Shown here: piece by piece, positions 6,539 to 12,901 of the stretch
How positions within the stretch are numbered: the first letter of the stretch is position 1
Layout: every line of letters begins with the position of its first letter
Origin: Burkholderiales bacterium
GTDB taxonomy: Bacteria; Pseudomonadota; Gammaproteobacteria; Burkholderiales; Burkholderiaceae_C
Assembly (NCBI GenBank): GCA_025352345.1
Contig: JANXTP010000276.1
Coordinates: 1 to 15,637, forward strand
Length of the DNA stretch: 15,637 nt
Direction: 5' to 3'
The notes under the pieces: generated by a model
Database searches by the model: none
What the model was told of the DNA's origin: nothing
What the model saw: the letters and a program-made list of their open reading frames with translations, nothing else
Made by a program: the position numbers and the translations under genes

Positions 6539-7252
6539 TCAGTCGACCGACAGCGATGCAGCGTGCTGCTGACGGCGTGCCATGCCACCCACGCCGATCA
6601 GGCCAAGCAGCATCAGCGCATACGTTTCAGGCTCCGGCACGGTGGCCACGACGGCGACGCCATAGGTCAACGACCCGGTGGCGAAGGGTGCGTCACCCAC
6701 CTGCACGCCGGACCCGAGTACCGTCAAGGTCAACGGCGTGTTCGCTGCGATGTTTGTGTGAAACGACACCGGAGGCAGCGGCCCGTCTTCCGGGAAGAAG
6801 CTGAACGACGCGCTGCCGCTGCCCGAAGCCACATCGGCCACGAAGAACTGCACCGGGCCGCGCACCCCGACCAGCGCCATGTCGGCGCCTTGCTTCGGGT
6901 CGTTGTGCCAGAGCTCGATCGCGCCGGCGTGCTCGTCGTCGTCGCCGCAGAACATCACCAGCACCGAGGTGAGGAAGTCGCCGGCGAAGACCGGTATCGC
7001 GATGCCGCAGGTCAGCCCGTCGGCCTGAGCGGCATTCGTGCGCTGGAAATACGAGCCCTCGAACTGCTTCAGCACGATCGGCTTGCCCTGCTCCCAGGCC
7101 TGGCCCGGCAGGCCTTCGCCGCGGCCGAAGCAGCGTGAGCCGCTGGCTGCGCCGAAGCGGTTGGCGCTGCTGTACAGGCCGCCGCTGTACTCAAGGTAGC
7201 TCCGATCGTGGCTGGGCACCCAGACTTCGATAACGCGGATGAAGGTCTTCAT
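6539..7252 (-). CDS. Chimeric protein: N-terminal GAF domain joined to PEP-CTERM protein C-terminus
   Basis: The product is 237 residues from the ATG at 7252; an ATG at 7276 would add eight. Neither start has a clear Shine-Dalgarno sequence. Residues 5-124 look like a GAF sensor domain of the kind found in cytoplasmic signalling proteins: IEVWVP, then GEGLPGQAWEQGKPIVLKQF, then GLTCGIAIPVFAGDFLTSVL, then FCGDDDEHAGAIELWHND. Near residue 125-129 (bases about 6866-6882) the similarity stops where such proteins would continue. A Gly/Ser/Thr-rich beta passenger follows, ending in VPEPETYALMLLGLIGVGGMARRQQ-like sequence at 205-229. That is a PEP-CTERM signal: PEP motif, hydrophobic helix, basic cluster. 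No N-terminal signal peptide precedes the GAF part, so the sorting tail has no obvious route to the membrane. A deletion that fused two genes, or a decaying remnant, is likelier than a designed fusion. Function unknown. Confidence 0.72.
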   Translation of the reverse strand: MKTFIRVIEVWVPSHDRSYLEYSGGLYSSANRFGAASGSRCFGRGEGLPGQAWEQGKPIVLKQFEGSYFQRTNAAQADGLTCGIAIPVFAGDFLTSVLVMFCGDDDEHAGAIELWHNDPKQGADMALVGVRGPVQFFVADVASGSGSASFSFFPEDGPLPPVSFHTNIAANTPLTLTVLGSGVQVGDAPFATGSLTYGVAVVATVPEPETYALMLLGLIGVGGMARRQQHAASLSVD

Positions 7253-7333
7253 CGAGGGCTCTACGAGAGGTGTCATTTGACCGAGCAATATGCACACCAG
7301 CACGCGTCGCGCGGGCGCTGACCGGCCCCTTCC

Positions 7334-7339
7334 TAGAAT
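7334..7339 (+). promoter_or_regulatory. Candidate -10 element (TAGAAT) directly before ampG
   Basis: TAGAAT matches the -10 consensus at five of six bases and ends 5 bases before the ampG ATG. Transcription would begin at or within a base or two of the start codon, giving a leaderless or nearly leaderless mRNA. The matching -35 position (GCGGGC at 7311-7316) is poor. This also fits the lack of a Shine-Dalgarno sequence before ampG. Confidence 0.35.
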
Positions 7340-7344
7340 GCCCC

Positions 7345-8946
7345 ATGCCCAATGCCGAACCGCGTGATGCCGCACCCTTGCCCGCCCGCACGCCGAATCG
7401 CATCGATGCGGGCATGCTGCACCGGCTGGCGGTCGTCACCGTTTTGGGCTTTGCCTCCGGGCTGCCGCTGGCGCTGACCGGCCAGGCGATGCAGGCCTGG
7501 CTCAGCCTCGAAGGGCTGGACGTGGCCACCATCGGCTTCCTCAGCCTGGTCGGCCTGCCCTACACCTTCAAGTTCCTGTGGGCGCCGCTGATGGACCGCT
7601 TCGAGCTGCCGTGGCTCGGCCGGCGTCGCGGCTGGCTGGTGCTGACGCAGTTGGCGCTGGCCGGTGCGCTGTTGTGGCTGGCCGACACCTCGCCGACCCA
7701 GGCGACCCGCAGCTTCGCGCTGCTGGCGGTGCTGGTGGCCTTCGTCGCCGCCTCGCAGGACGTGGTCATCGATGCCTACCGCACCGACCTGCTGGCCGCG
7801 CGCGAACGGGGTCTGGGCTCGTCGCTCAGCGTGCTGGGCTACCGGCTGGCGATGATCCTGTCGGGCGGCATCGCGCTGATCTGGGTTGATCCGTCGAACG
7901 CCAGCGGGCCCGGCGGATGGACCTGGCCCGAGGTCTACCGCTTCATGGCCGCGCTGATGGCCGGCGCCGCGGTGGTCTCCGCCATTGCGCTGCCGCGCGT
8001 CCAGTCGGTCGGCGACCGCTCCAGCGTGGCCCGGCAGGACCTGATGGGTTTCGCGGCGCTGCTGGCGGCGGTGGCGACAGGCTTCGTCGTCAGCGACCGC
8101 TACGGCCCCCCGATCGCCCACGCGCTGCTCGCCCCGTGGTTCGGCGGCAGCACGCTGGAGGCCGGCCTGCAGCGCAAATGGACCGACCTGCTGGCGCTGC
8201 TGCTGGGCGTGGCGTTCACGCTGCCGTTGGCAGCCTGGGCGGCGCGGGCGGCGAAGTTCCAGACACTGCTCAACGGCCTGAACAGCTACTTTTCGCAGCG
8301 GGGCGCGGCCGCCTTTCTCGCTTTCATCGTGCTCTACAAGCTGGGCGACGCCTTTGCCGGCTCGCTGATGACGCCGTTCCTGCTGAAAGCGATGCTCTTC
8401 AGCCCGGCCGAGGTCGGCGTCGTCAACAAGCTGATCGGCCTGTGGCTGACGATCGGTGGCGCGCTGGTCGGTGGCCTGCTGATGCTGAAGCTCGGGCTGT
8501 GGCGCGCGCTGTTCCTGTTCGGCATGCTGCAGATGGCCAGCAACCTCGGCTTCTGGTGGCTGGCCGTTCACGGCAAGGGCGCGATGCCCGGTTTCGTGCT
8601 GCCGCCGTTCGACTGGGGTTTCGTCAGGCTGGCGCAGGCCACCGACATCGACGGCGGCCTGCTGATGGTGATCGCCGCCGAGAACCTGTCCGGCGGCATG
8701 GGCACTGCCGCGTTCGTCGCTTTCCTGATGAGCCTGTGCAACCAGCGCTTCACCGCGACACAGTACGCTTTGCTGTCGGCGTTTGCCTCGGTCGGCCGGG
8801 TCTGGGTGGGGCCGCTGGCCGGCGTGCTGTCGGAAGCGATCGGCTGGCCGACCTTCTTCATCGTGTCCACCGTGCTGGCGCTGCCGGCGTTGGGCATGCT
8901 GTGGTGGCTGCAAGACGCGGTGCGTGAACTGGACCCAAGACGATGA
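7345..8946 (+). CDS. ampG: AmpG-type muropeptide permease (MFS)
   Basis: Inner-membrane major-facilitator transporter that imports anhydro-muropeptides released during peptidoglycan turnover, the entry step of cell-wall recycling. In organisms with inducible AmpC it also supplies the signal for beta-lactamase induction. The product is 533 residues with about 12-14 hydrophobic segments. The AmpG signature region is present: GFASGLPLALTGQAMQAWL, then VGLPYTFKFLWAPLMDRF, then the loop GRRRGWLVLTQ, then AASQDVVIDAYRTDLL. The central region has an extra hydrophobic pair around residues 230-300, as in other AmpG proteins. The ATG at 7345 is preferred because the protein begins shortly before the first helix; an upstream in-frame start at 7270 would place the candidate promoter inside the gene. 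It overlaps the M48 peptidase gene by ATGA, so the two are translated together. No ampR/ampC is in the window. Confidence 0.93.
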   Translation: MPNAEPRDAAPLPARTPNRIDAGMLHRLAVVTVLGFASGLPLALTGQAMQAWLSLEGLDVATIGFLSLVGLPYTFKFLWAPLMDRFELPWLGRRRGWLVLTQLALAGALLWLADTSPTQATRSFALLAVLVAFVAASQDVVIDAYRTDLLAARERGLGSSLSVLGYRLAMILSGGIALIWVDPSNASGPGGWTWPEVYRFMAALMAGAAVVSAIALPRVQSVGDRSSVARQDLMGFAALLAAVATGFVVSDRYGPPIAHALLAPWFGGSTLEAGLQRKWTDLLALLLGVAFTLPLAAWAARAAKFQTLLNGLNSYFSQRGAAAFLAFIVLYKLGDAFAGSLMTPFLLKAMLFSPAEVGVVNKLIGLWLTIGGALVGGLLMLKLGLWRALFLFGMLQMASNLGFWWLAVHGKGAMPGFVLPPFDWGFVRLAQATDIDGGLLMVIAAENLSGGMGTAAFVAFLMSLCNQRFTATQYALLSAFASVGRVWVGPLAGVLSEAIGWPTFFIVSTVLALPALGMLWWLQDAVRELDPRR

Positions 8947-9911
8947 CCCACATGACCCCCGAATTCGATCCGCAAGCCACGTTCGAGCCCGACCCGGCAA
9001 CTGCTGCGGCGCTCTGGCATCGCTATGGCTGCGCTTGCCGTCTGCACGCCCGCCGCAGCTTCGGCCACGCGCTGCTCGGTGCGGGTGCGGCCCTGGCACT
9101 GCCGGGGTGGGCGCGCGACGGTGTCGAGGTCGACAAGCAGTCGAGCCTGGCCAAGCTGGTGCCGGCCGAGCAGATTGAAAACGCGGCCGCGCAGCAGTAT
9201 CAGCAGATGCTGCAACAGGCCGCGGCACAGAAGGCACTCGCGCCGCCCAACCACCCGCAGGTGATCCGACTGAACGCCATTGCCAAGCGGCTGATCCCGT
9301 TCAGCAACTCGCCCAACCTGCGCAGCACGCCGCGCGCGGCGAATTGGAAGTGGGAGGTCAACCTGATCGGCAGCAAGCAGATCAACGCCTTCTGCATGCC
9401 GGGCGGAAAGATCGCTTTTTATTACGGCATCCTCGACACGCTGCAGCTGACCGACGACGAGGTGGCGCAGGTGATGGGCCACGAAATCGCCCACGCGTTG
9501 CGCGAGCACGCCCGCGAGCGGATGGGCAAGTCAGCGGCCACACGGGGCGCGATCGAAATCGGCGCGGCGCTGCTGGGCCTGGGCGGCGGTGGGCGCTACT
9601 TGGCCGACATGGGCAGCCAGCTGCTGACGCTGAAGTTCGGCCGCGACGACGAATCCGAGGCCGACAAGATCGGGCTCGATCTGGCCGCGCGCGCCGGCTA
9701 CGACCCGCAGGCCGGCGTGCACCTGTGGCAGAAGATGGCGGTCGCCAACAAGGGCGCACCGCCGCAGTGGCTGTCGACCCACCCAGCGGGTGCCACCCGC
9801 ATCAAAGACCTCGAAGCCAACATCCCGGCGGTGCAGGGGCTGTATGCCCGGGCCGACAAACCGAAGCAGCGCTTTGCGCCGCCGAAACCGAGCGCCTCAG
9901 CCGTCGGTTGA
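8943..9911 (+). CDS. M48-family zinc metallopeptidase, probably exported
   Basis: A 322-residue metallopeptidase of the M48 (HtpX/Oma1/BepA/LoiP-like) group, which degrades damaged or misassembled envelope proteins. The zinc motif HEIAH is at 180-184, and the third ligand is Glu237 in the DESEAD segment (235-241). The conserved WKWEVNLIGSKQINAFCMPGGKI-like strand at about 135-156 and WLSTHPAG near the C-terminus complete the domain. N-terminal residues 36-57 read ARRSFGHALLGAGAALALPG followed by WA. This twin-arginine pattern with a short hydrophobic stretch suggests export, possibly by Tat; it is not a lipobox. The ATG overlaps the ampG stop (ATGA); an ATG three codons later is possible. The unit is probably transcribed with ampG, and a link between wall recycling and envelope proteolysis is inference. 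Confidence 0.92.
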   Translation: MTHMTPEFDPQATFEPDPATAAALWHRYGCACRLHARRSFGHALLGAGAALALPGWARDGVEVDKQSSLAKLVPAEQIENAAAQQYQQMLQQAAAQKALAPPNHPQVIRLNAIAKRLIPFSNSPNLRSTPRAANWKWEVNLIGSKQINAFCMPGGKIAFYYGILDTLQLTDDEVAQVMGHEIAHALREHARERMGKSAATRGAIEIGAALLGLGGGGRYLADMGSQLLTLKFGRDDESEADKIGLDLAARAGYDPQAGVHLWQKMAVANKGAPPQWLSTHPAGATRIKDLEANIPAVQGLYARADKPKQRFAPPKPSASAVG

Positions 9912-9922
9912 ACCTGTCGTGC

Positions 9923-10588
9923 TCAGACGGCCAGCGCCTTCAGCAGCCAGCGGTTGAGGTCGGCCACCTCCTGCGGGCACACCGAGTGCGCCATCGGGTA
10001 CTCGTGCCAATCGACCACGCAGCCCAGCGCCTGTAGCGCGTCGCGTGAGGCGGCTGCGCGGGCCAGCGGCACCACGGTGTCGCCGCGCCCGTGCGCGAGG
10101 AACACCGGCAGCGCCATGCTCGCCGCGCTGCGCTCGGTGGCGGTGCTGTCGGCCAGCGGCAGGTAGCCCGACAGCCCGACCAGCCCGGCCAGCCGCTCGG
10201 TGTGGCGCAGCCCGGTCAAAAGCGTCATCGCGCAGCCTTGTGAAAAGCCGGCCAGCACGATGCGCGAGGCGGCGATGCCGCGCTCGCGTTCCGTCGCGAT
10301 CAGCGCCTCGATGTCGAGCCGCGAAGCGCGCAGCCCTGCTTCGTCTTCGCGGCGCACCAGGTCGGCATGCAGCAGGTCGTACCAGGCGCGCATCGCCATG
10401 CCGCCGTTGATCGTCACCGGCCGCACCTGCGCATGCGGAAACACAAAGCGCACCGGGCCGACCGCATCGAGCCGCAGCTCTTCGGCGATCGGCACGAAGT
10501 CGTTGCCATCGGCGCCCAGGCCGTGCAGCACGATGATGCTGGCCGTTGGGTTCGGCGCGGTTTCAAATTCGAGGGTGGTGAGGGGCAT
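9923..10588 (-). CDS. Carboxylesterase / phospholipase family alpha/beta hydrolase
   Basis: A 221-residue alpha/beta hydrolase of the carboxylesterase/acyl-protein-thioesterase-like family, which cleaves short-chain esters or thioesters. The oxyanion-hole motif LHGLGADGNDF is at 21-31. The nucleophile is Ser116 in GFSQG. The catalytic acid is Asp170 in HGRGDTVVP and the histidine is His201 in MAHSVCPQE. The full triad is present and the length is normal. The ATG at 10588 is chosen because the conserved core begins right after it and a GGAG lies 9 bases upstream; an in-frame ATG at 10630 adds 14 unlikely residues. It has no signal peptide, so it is cytoplasmic. It converges on the M48 gene with an 11-base gap and lies 71 bases downstream of xth on the same strand. 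The natural substrate cannot be told from sequence. Confidence 0.92.
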   Translation of the reverse strand: MPLTTLEFETAPNPTASIIVLHGLGADGNDFVPIAEELRLDAVGPVRFVFPHAQVRPVTINGGMAMRAWYDLLHADLVRREDEAGLRASRLDIEALIATERERGIAASRIVLAGFSQGCAMTLLTGLRHTERLAGLVGLSGYLPLADSTATERSAASMALPVFLAHGRGDTVVPLARAAASRDALQALGCVVDWHEYPMAHSVCPQEVADLNRWLLKALAV

Positions 10589-10632
10589 GGGGTGGCGCTC
10601 CGGGTGCACGTGTGGCAAACCTGCATTCAATC

Positions 10633-10654
10633 ATGCGCAGCACGCCATGCGCAT
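10633..10654. terminator. Short hairpin downstream of xth
   Basis: ATGCGCA and TGCGCAT form a 7-bp stem around an 8-base loop, starting 5 bases after the xth stop codon. The same stretch holds two direct copies of CATGCGCA. There is no T-run, so it may be a weak terminator or chance. Confidence 0.25.
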
Positions 10655-10659
10655 TCCGC

Positions 10660-11466
10660 TCAGAGCGTGAAGTCGTAGTCGACCGTCAGCGGCGCGTGGT
10701 CTGAAAAGCGCGGTTCGAGGTGGATGTCGGCGCGGCGCGCCCGGGCGGCAATGCCCGGCGAGGCGAGGTGGTAGTCGATGCGCCAGCCGACGTTCTTGGC
10801 CCAGGCCTGGCCGCGGTTGCTCCACCAGGTGTAGCGGTCCGGGTTCGGATCCAGCGTGCGGAACACGTCGACCAGACCGGCGCCTGCCTCGGCATCGAGC
10901 AGGCTCGTCATCCAGGCGCGCTCTTCGGGCAGGAAACCGCTGTTCTTCAGGTTGCCCTTCCAGTTCTTCAGGTCGATTTCCTTGTGGGCGATGTTGATGT
11001 CGCCCAGCAGCACGAACTCGCGCTCGGCGCGCAACCGCGCCAGGTGCGGCGCGATCAGTGCGAGAAAGCGGAACTTGGCCTGTTGCCGCTCCTCGCCGCT
11101 GCTGCCGCTCGGGAAATAACAACTGATGACGCTGAAGCGGGGAAACTCTTCGCGCGCGGGGTCGTCGAAGCAGGCTTCGATCCAGCGGCCTTCGTCGTCG
11201 AATTCGGCGTTGCCGATGCCGGAGCGAATCTGGCTCGGCCGCTGCTTCGTATAGACACCGACACCCGAGTACCCCTTTTTCTGCGCGTAATGGAAATAGC
11301 CATCCAAATCAGCCACCCGATCGAAGCGCCCGACAACGGTGTCGGCCTGCGCCTTCACCTCTTGCACCCCCATACAATCGGGCGCCGTAGTCGCTACCCA
11401 GTCTTCGAAGCCCTTGCTGGCCGCAGACCGGATGCCATTCAGATTCAACGTGATCAGACGGAGCAC
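10660..11466 (-). CDS. xth: Exodeoxyribonuclease III (AP endonuclease)
   Basis: DNA-repair nuclease of the Mg-dependent exonuclease III/APE1 family. It nicks DNA at abasic sites and removes 3'-blocking groups and nucleotides. The product is 268 residues, the usual length. Metal-binding and catalytic residues are all visible: Asn8 (TLNLNG), Glu36 (VQEVKAQ), Asp156 and Asn158 (LLGDINIAH), Asp231 (WRIDYHLAS) and the closing Asp256-His257 pair (FSDHAPL). The start is GTG at 11466, supported by a GAGGA ribosome binding site 6 bases upstream (plus-strand positions 11472-11476). It is divergent from pyrE with only 12 bases between start codons, so its promoter must lie inside pyrE. On the minus strand there is a TTGACG (plus-strand 11532-11537), but I see no good -10 after it. 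Confidence 0.96.
   Translation of the reverse strand: MLRLITLNLNGIRSAASKGFEDWVATTAPDCMGVQEVKAQADTVVGRFDRVADLDGYFHYAQKKGYSGVGVYTKQRPSQIRSGIGNAEFDDEGRWIEACFDDPAREEFPRFSVISCYFPSGSSGEERQQAKFRFLALIAPHLARLRAEREFVLLGDINIAHKEIDLKNWKGNLKNSGFLPEERAWMTSLLDAEAGAGLVDVFRTLDPNPDRYTWWSNRGQAWAKNVGWRIDYHLASPGIAARARRADIHLEPRFSDHAPLTVDYDFTL
11373..11378 (+). promoter_or_regulatory. Candidate -10 element (TACAAT) for pyrE, inside xth
   Basis: TACAAT lies about 100 bases before the pyrE start, within the xth coding region. It falls in codons for Asp-Cys-Met that use the less GC-rich TGT for Cys, which would suit a retained promoter. No convincing -35 is seen at 16-18 bases upstream. Confidence 0.25.
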
Positions 11467-11476
11467 AGGATTCCTC
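11467..11476. promoter_or_regulatory. Back-to-back ribosome binding sites for xth and pyrE forming an inverted repeat
   Basis: AGGA at 11467-11470 is the pyrE ribosome binding site, 8 bases before its ATG. TCCTC at 11472-11476 reads GAGGA on the minus strand and is the xth site, 6 bases before its GTG. Together they form AGGA-T-TCCT, an inverted repeat that fills the gap between the divergent start codons. Confidence 0.7.
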
Positions 11477-11478
11477 AG

Positions 11479-12180
11479 ATGAGCCGAAGCGGCCTCGTTG
11501 ACTCGGACGCTGACGAACTGGCGCAGGGCTTCGTCAAGTTTTCACTCGACGCGGGTGTGTTGCGGTTCGGGGAGTTCCAGACCAAGGCAGGCCGGTTGTC
11601 GCCATACTTCTTCAACGCCGGCCTGTTCGATGACGGCGCCAAGCTCGGCCGTCTCGCTCAATTCTATGCACGGCGTCTGCAGCAGGCGCAGGCCTCGGGC
11701 GCACTGCAATTCGACATGCTGTTCGGCCCCGCCTACAAGGGCATCGTGCTGGCGGCGGTGGTGGCGGTCGAACTCGCCCGCCTCGGCATCAACGTGCCGT
11801 ACGCCTACAACCGCAAGGAAGCGAAGGACCATGGCGAAGGCGGCACGCTGGTTGGCGCCCCGGTGCGCGGCCGGGTGCTGATCATCGACGACGTGATCTC
11901 GGCCGGCACCTCGGTGCGCGAGTCGATATCGATTATCGAGGCCGCCGGCGGCACACCGAGCGCGGTGGTCATCGCGCTCGATCGGCAGGAAAAAGCCACC
12001 GACCAGGGGCGCGACGCGCCCTGGTCAGCGGTGCAGTTTGTGCAGCAGCAGCTGGGCCTGCCGGTCACCGCGATCGCGACGCTGGCCGATCTGCTGCAGG
12101 TGCTGCAGTCCACCGACGCACCAGCCCTGGCGGCGCATGCCGAGCGGGTTCGCAGCTACCGTGCGCGTTATGGGGTCTGA
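11479..12180 (+). CDS. pyrE: Orotate phosphoribosyltransferase
   Basis: Fifth step of pyrimidine synthesis: orotate plus PRPP gives orotidine 5'-monophosphate and pyrophosphate, in the cytoplasm as a dimer. The product is 233 residues. The orotate/PRPP contact segment TKAGRLSPYFFNAG is at 35-48. FGPAYKGI at 82-89 and the mobile catalytic loop NRKEAKDHGEGG at 111-122 follow. The PRPP-binding loop LIIDDVISAGTS is at 134-145. All elements are complete. The ATG at 11479 is set by AGGA 8 bases upstream and by the family N-terminus. The frame is open much further upstream, but that stretch is antisense to xth. The next gene begins 3 bases after the stop, so the two may be cotranscribed. The C-terminal part is slightly longer than in short bacterial PyrE proteins. 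Confidence 0.96.
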   Translation: MSRSGLVDSDADELAQGFVKFSLDAGVLRFGEFQTKAGRLSPYFFNAGLFDDGAKLGRLAQFYARRLQQAQASGALQFDMLFGPAYKGIVLAAVVAVELARLGINVPYAYNRKEAKDHGEGGTLVGAPVRGRVLIIDDVISAGTSVRESISIIEAAGGTPSAVVIALDRQEKATDQGRDAPWSAVQFVQQQLGLPVTAIATLADLLQVLQSTDAPALAAHAERVRSYRARYGV

Positions 12181-12183
12181 AGC

Positions 12184-12901
12184 ATGAGTTCTGCAGGATG
12201 GCCGCGGCGCGTACGCTACCTGACCGTGCTGTTGATGTCGGCAGGCGGTGTCGGCTGCGGCGATCTATTCCTGCGTCGACGGCACCGGCAAGCGTTTGAC
12301 CTCAGACCGGCCAATCCCCGAATGCAGCGCCCGCGAGCAACGGGTGATGAACGCCGATGGTTCGACTCGGCAGGTGCTGCCGCCGACGATGACCGCCGAT
12401 GAGCGTACGGACTTCGAGGCGCGTGAGCGCGAGAAGGCAGCGCGCCGCGCGTCCGAGGTCGACGCGATACGCCGCGACCGCAATCTGCGCATCCGGTATC
12501 CGAACGAGGCGGCACATCAGAAGGCGCGGCTGGCCGCACTCGATGACCTGAAGCGCACGCTGCACCTGTCGCAACAGCGACTGGATGCTCTGGCCGCCGA
12601 TAAGAAACCGCTGCTCGAAGAGGCCGAGTTCTACGTCGGCCGCGCGATGCCGACGCGGTTGAAGCAGCAGCTCGATGGCATCGATGCCACCGCCGAGGCG
12701 CAGCGTGCGCTGATCCAGAACCAGCAGGCCGAGACGCTGCGCATCAACGCGAGCTTCGATGCTGAACTGGCGCGGCTGCGGCAGCTCTGGGCGGGCGCCC
12801 CGCCGGGGTCTCTGAGGCCGATACCCGCAGCGCCTGCGCCAGCGCCCGTGTCGGCCGCCCCCGCGGCCCTCAGCCCAGCTTCTTCTTCAGCAGTTCGGTG
12901 A
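12184..12901 (+). CDS. DUF4124-domain exported protein, apparently frameshifted in signal peptide
   Basis: The frame from ATG 12184 encodes a good signal-peptide start (RRVRYLTVLLMSAG) and then runs out of sense, stopping at 12402. The mature protein is in the next frame, open from GTG 12248 to 12901. It begins VSAAAIYSCVDGTGKRLTSD, the usual start of a DUF4124 domain just after signal cleavage. Skipping one G at about 12247 joins the frames as LLMSAGVSAAAIYSC, a clean signal peptide with a cleavage site. The 12248 frame has a stop at about 12233, so it cannot reach a signal peptide itself. The body (residues about 50-190 of the second frame) is charged, helical and likely coiled-coil; the C-terminus is Ala/Pro-rich. 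It starts 3 bases after pyrE. Its last 32 bases overlap the end of gatB. This is a pseudogene, a sequencing error, or a cytoplasmic variant starting at GTG 12248. Function unknown. Confidence 0.75.
12853..12868. terminator. GC hairpin just after the gatB stop
   Basis: GGCCGC and GCGGCC form a 6-bp stem around a CCCC loop, beginning 1 base after the gatB stop on the minus strand and lying inside the 3' end of the DUF4124 gene. There is no T-tract. It may slow or end gatAB transcription, or it may be chance. Confidence 0.25.

Noticed and set aside
6451..6588. 46-residue N-terminal extension of the flavin reductase
   Set aside because: It would translate the strong hairpin and overlap the neighbouring stop; family members start close to the ATG at 6450.
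7253..7375. Upstream start for the GAF/PEP-CTERM gene that might supply a signal peptide (RRVLVCILLGQ)
   Set aside because: The hydrophobic run is too short for a signal peptide, and the stretch overlaps the ampG promoter and start on the other strand.
7333..9237. 634-codon minus-strand open frame opposite ampG
   Set aside because: Gln/Arg/His-rich composition typical of high-GC shadow frames; ampG on the other strand is a clear conserved gene.
10720..11478. Open frame that would extend PyrE to 486 residues
   Set aside because: It is antisense to xth, and a good ribosome binding site and the family N-terminus are at 11479.
12250..12264. Lipobox-like GGVGC in the first frame of the DUF4124 gene
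   Set aside because: It occurs only in the frame that has lost the body of the protein; the following residues are out-of-frame nonsense.
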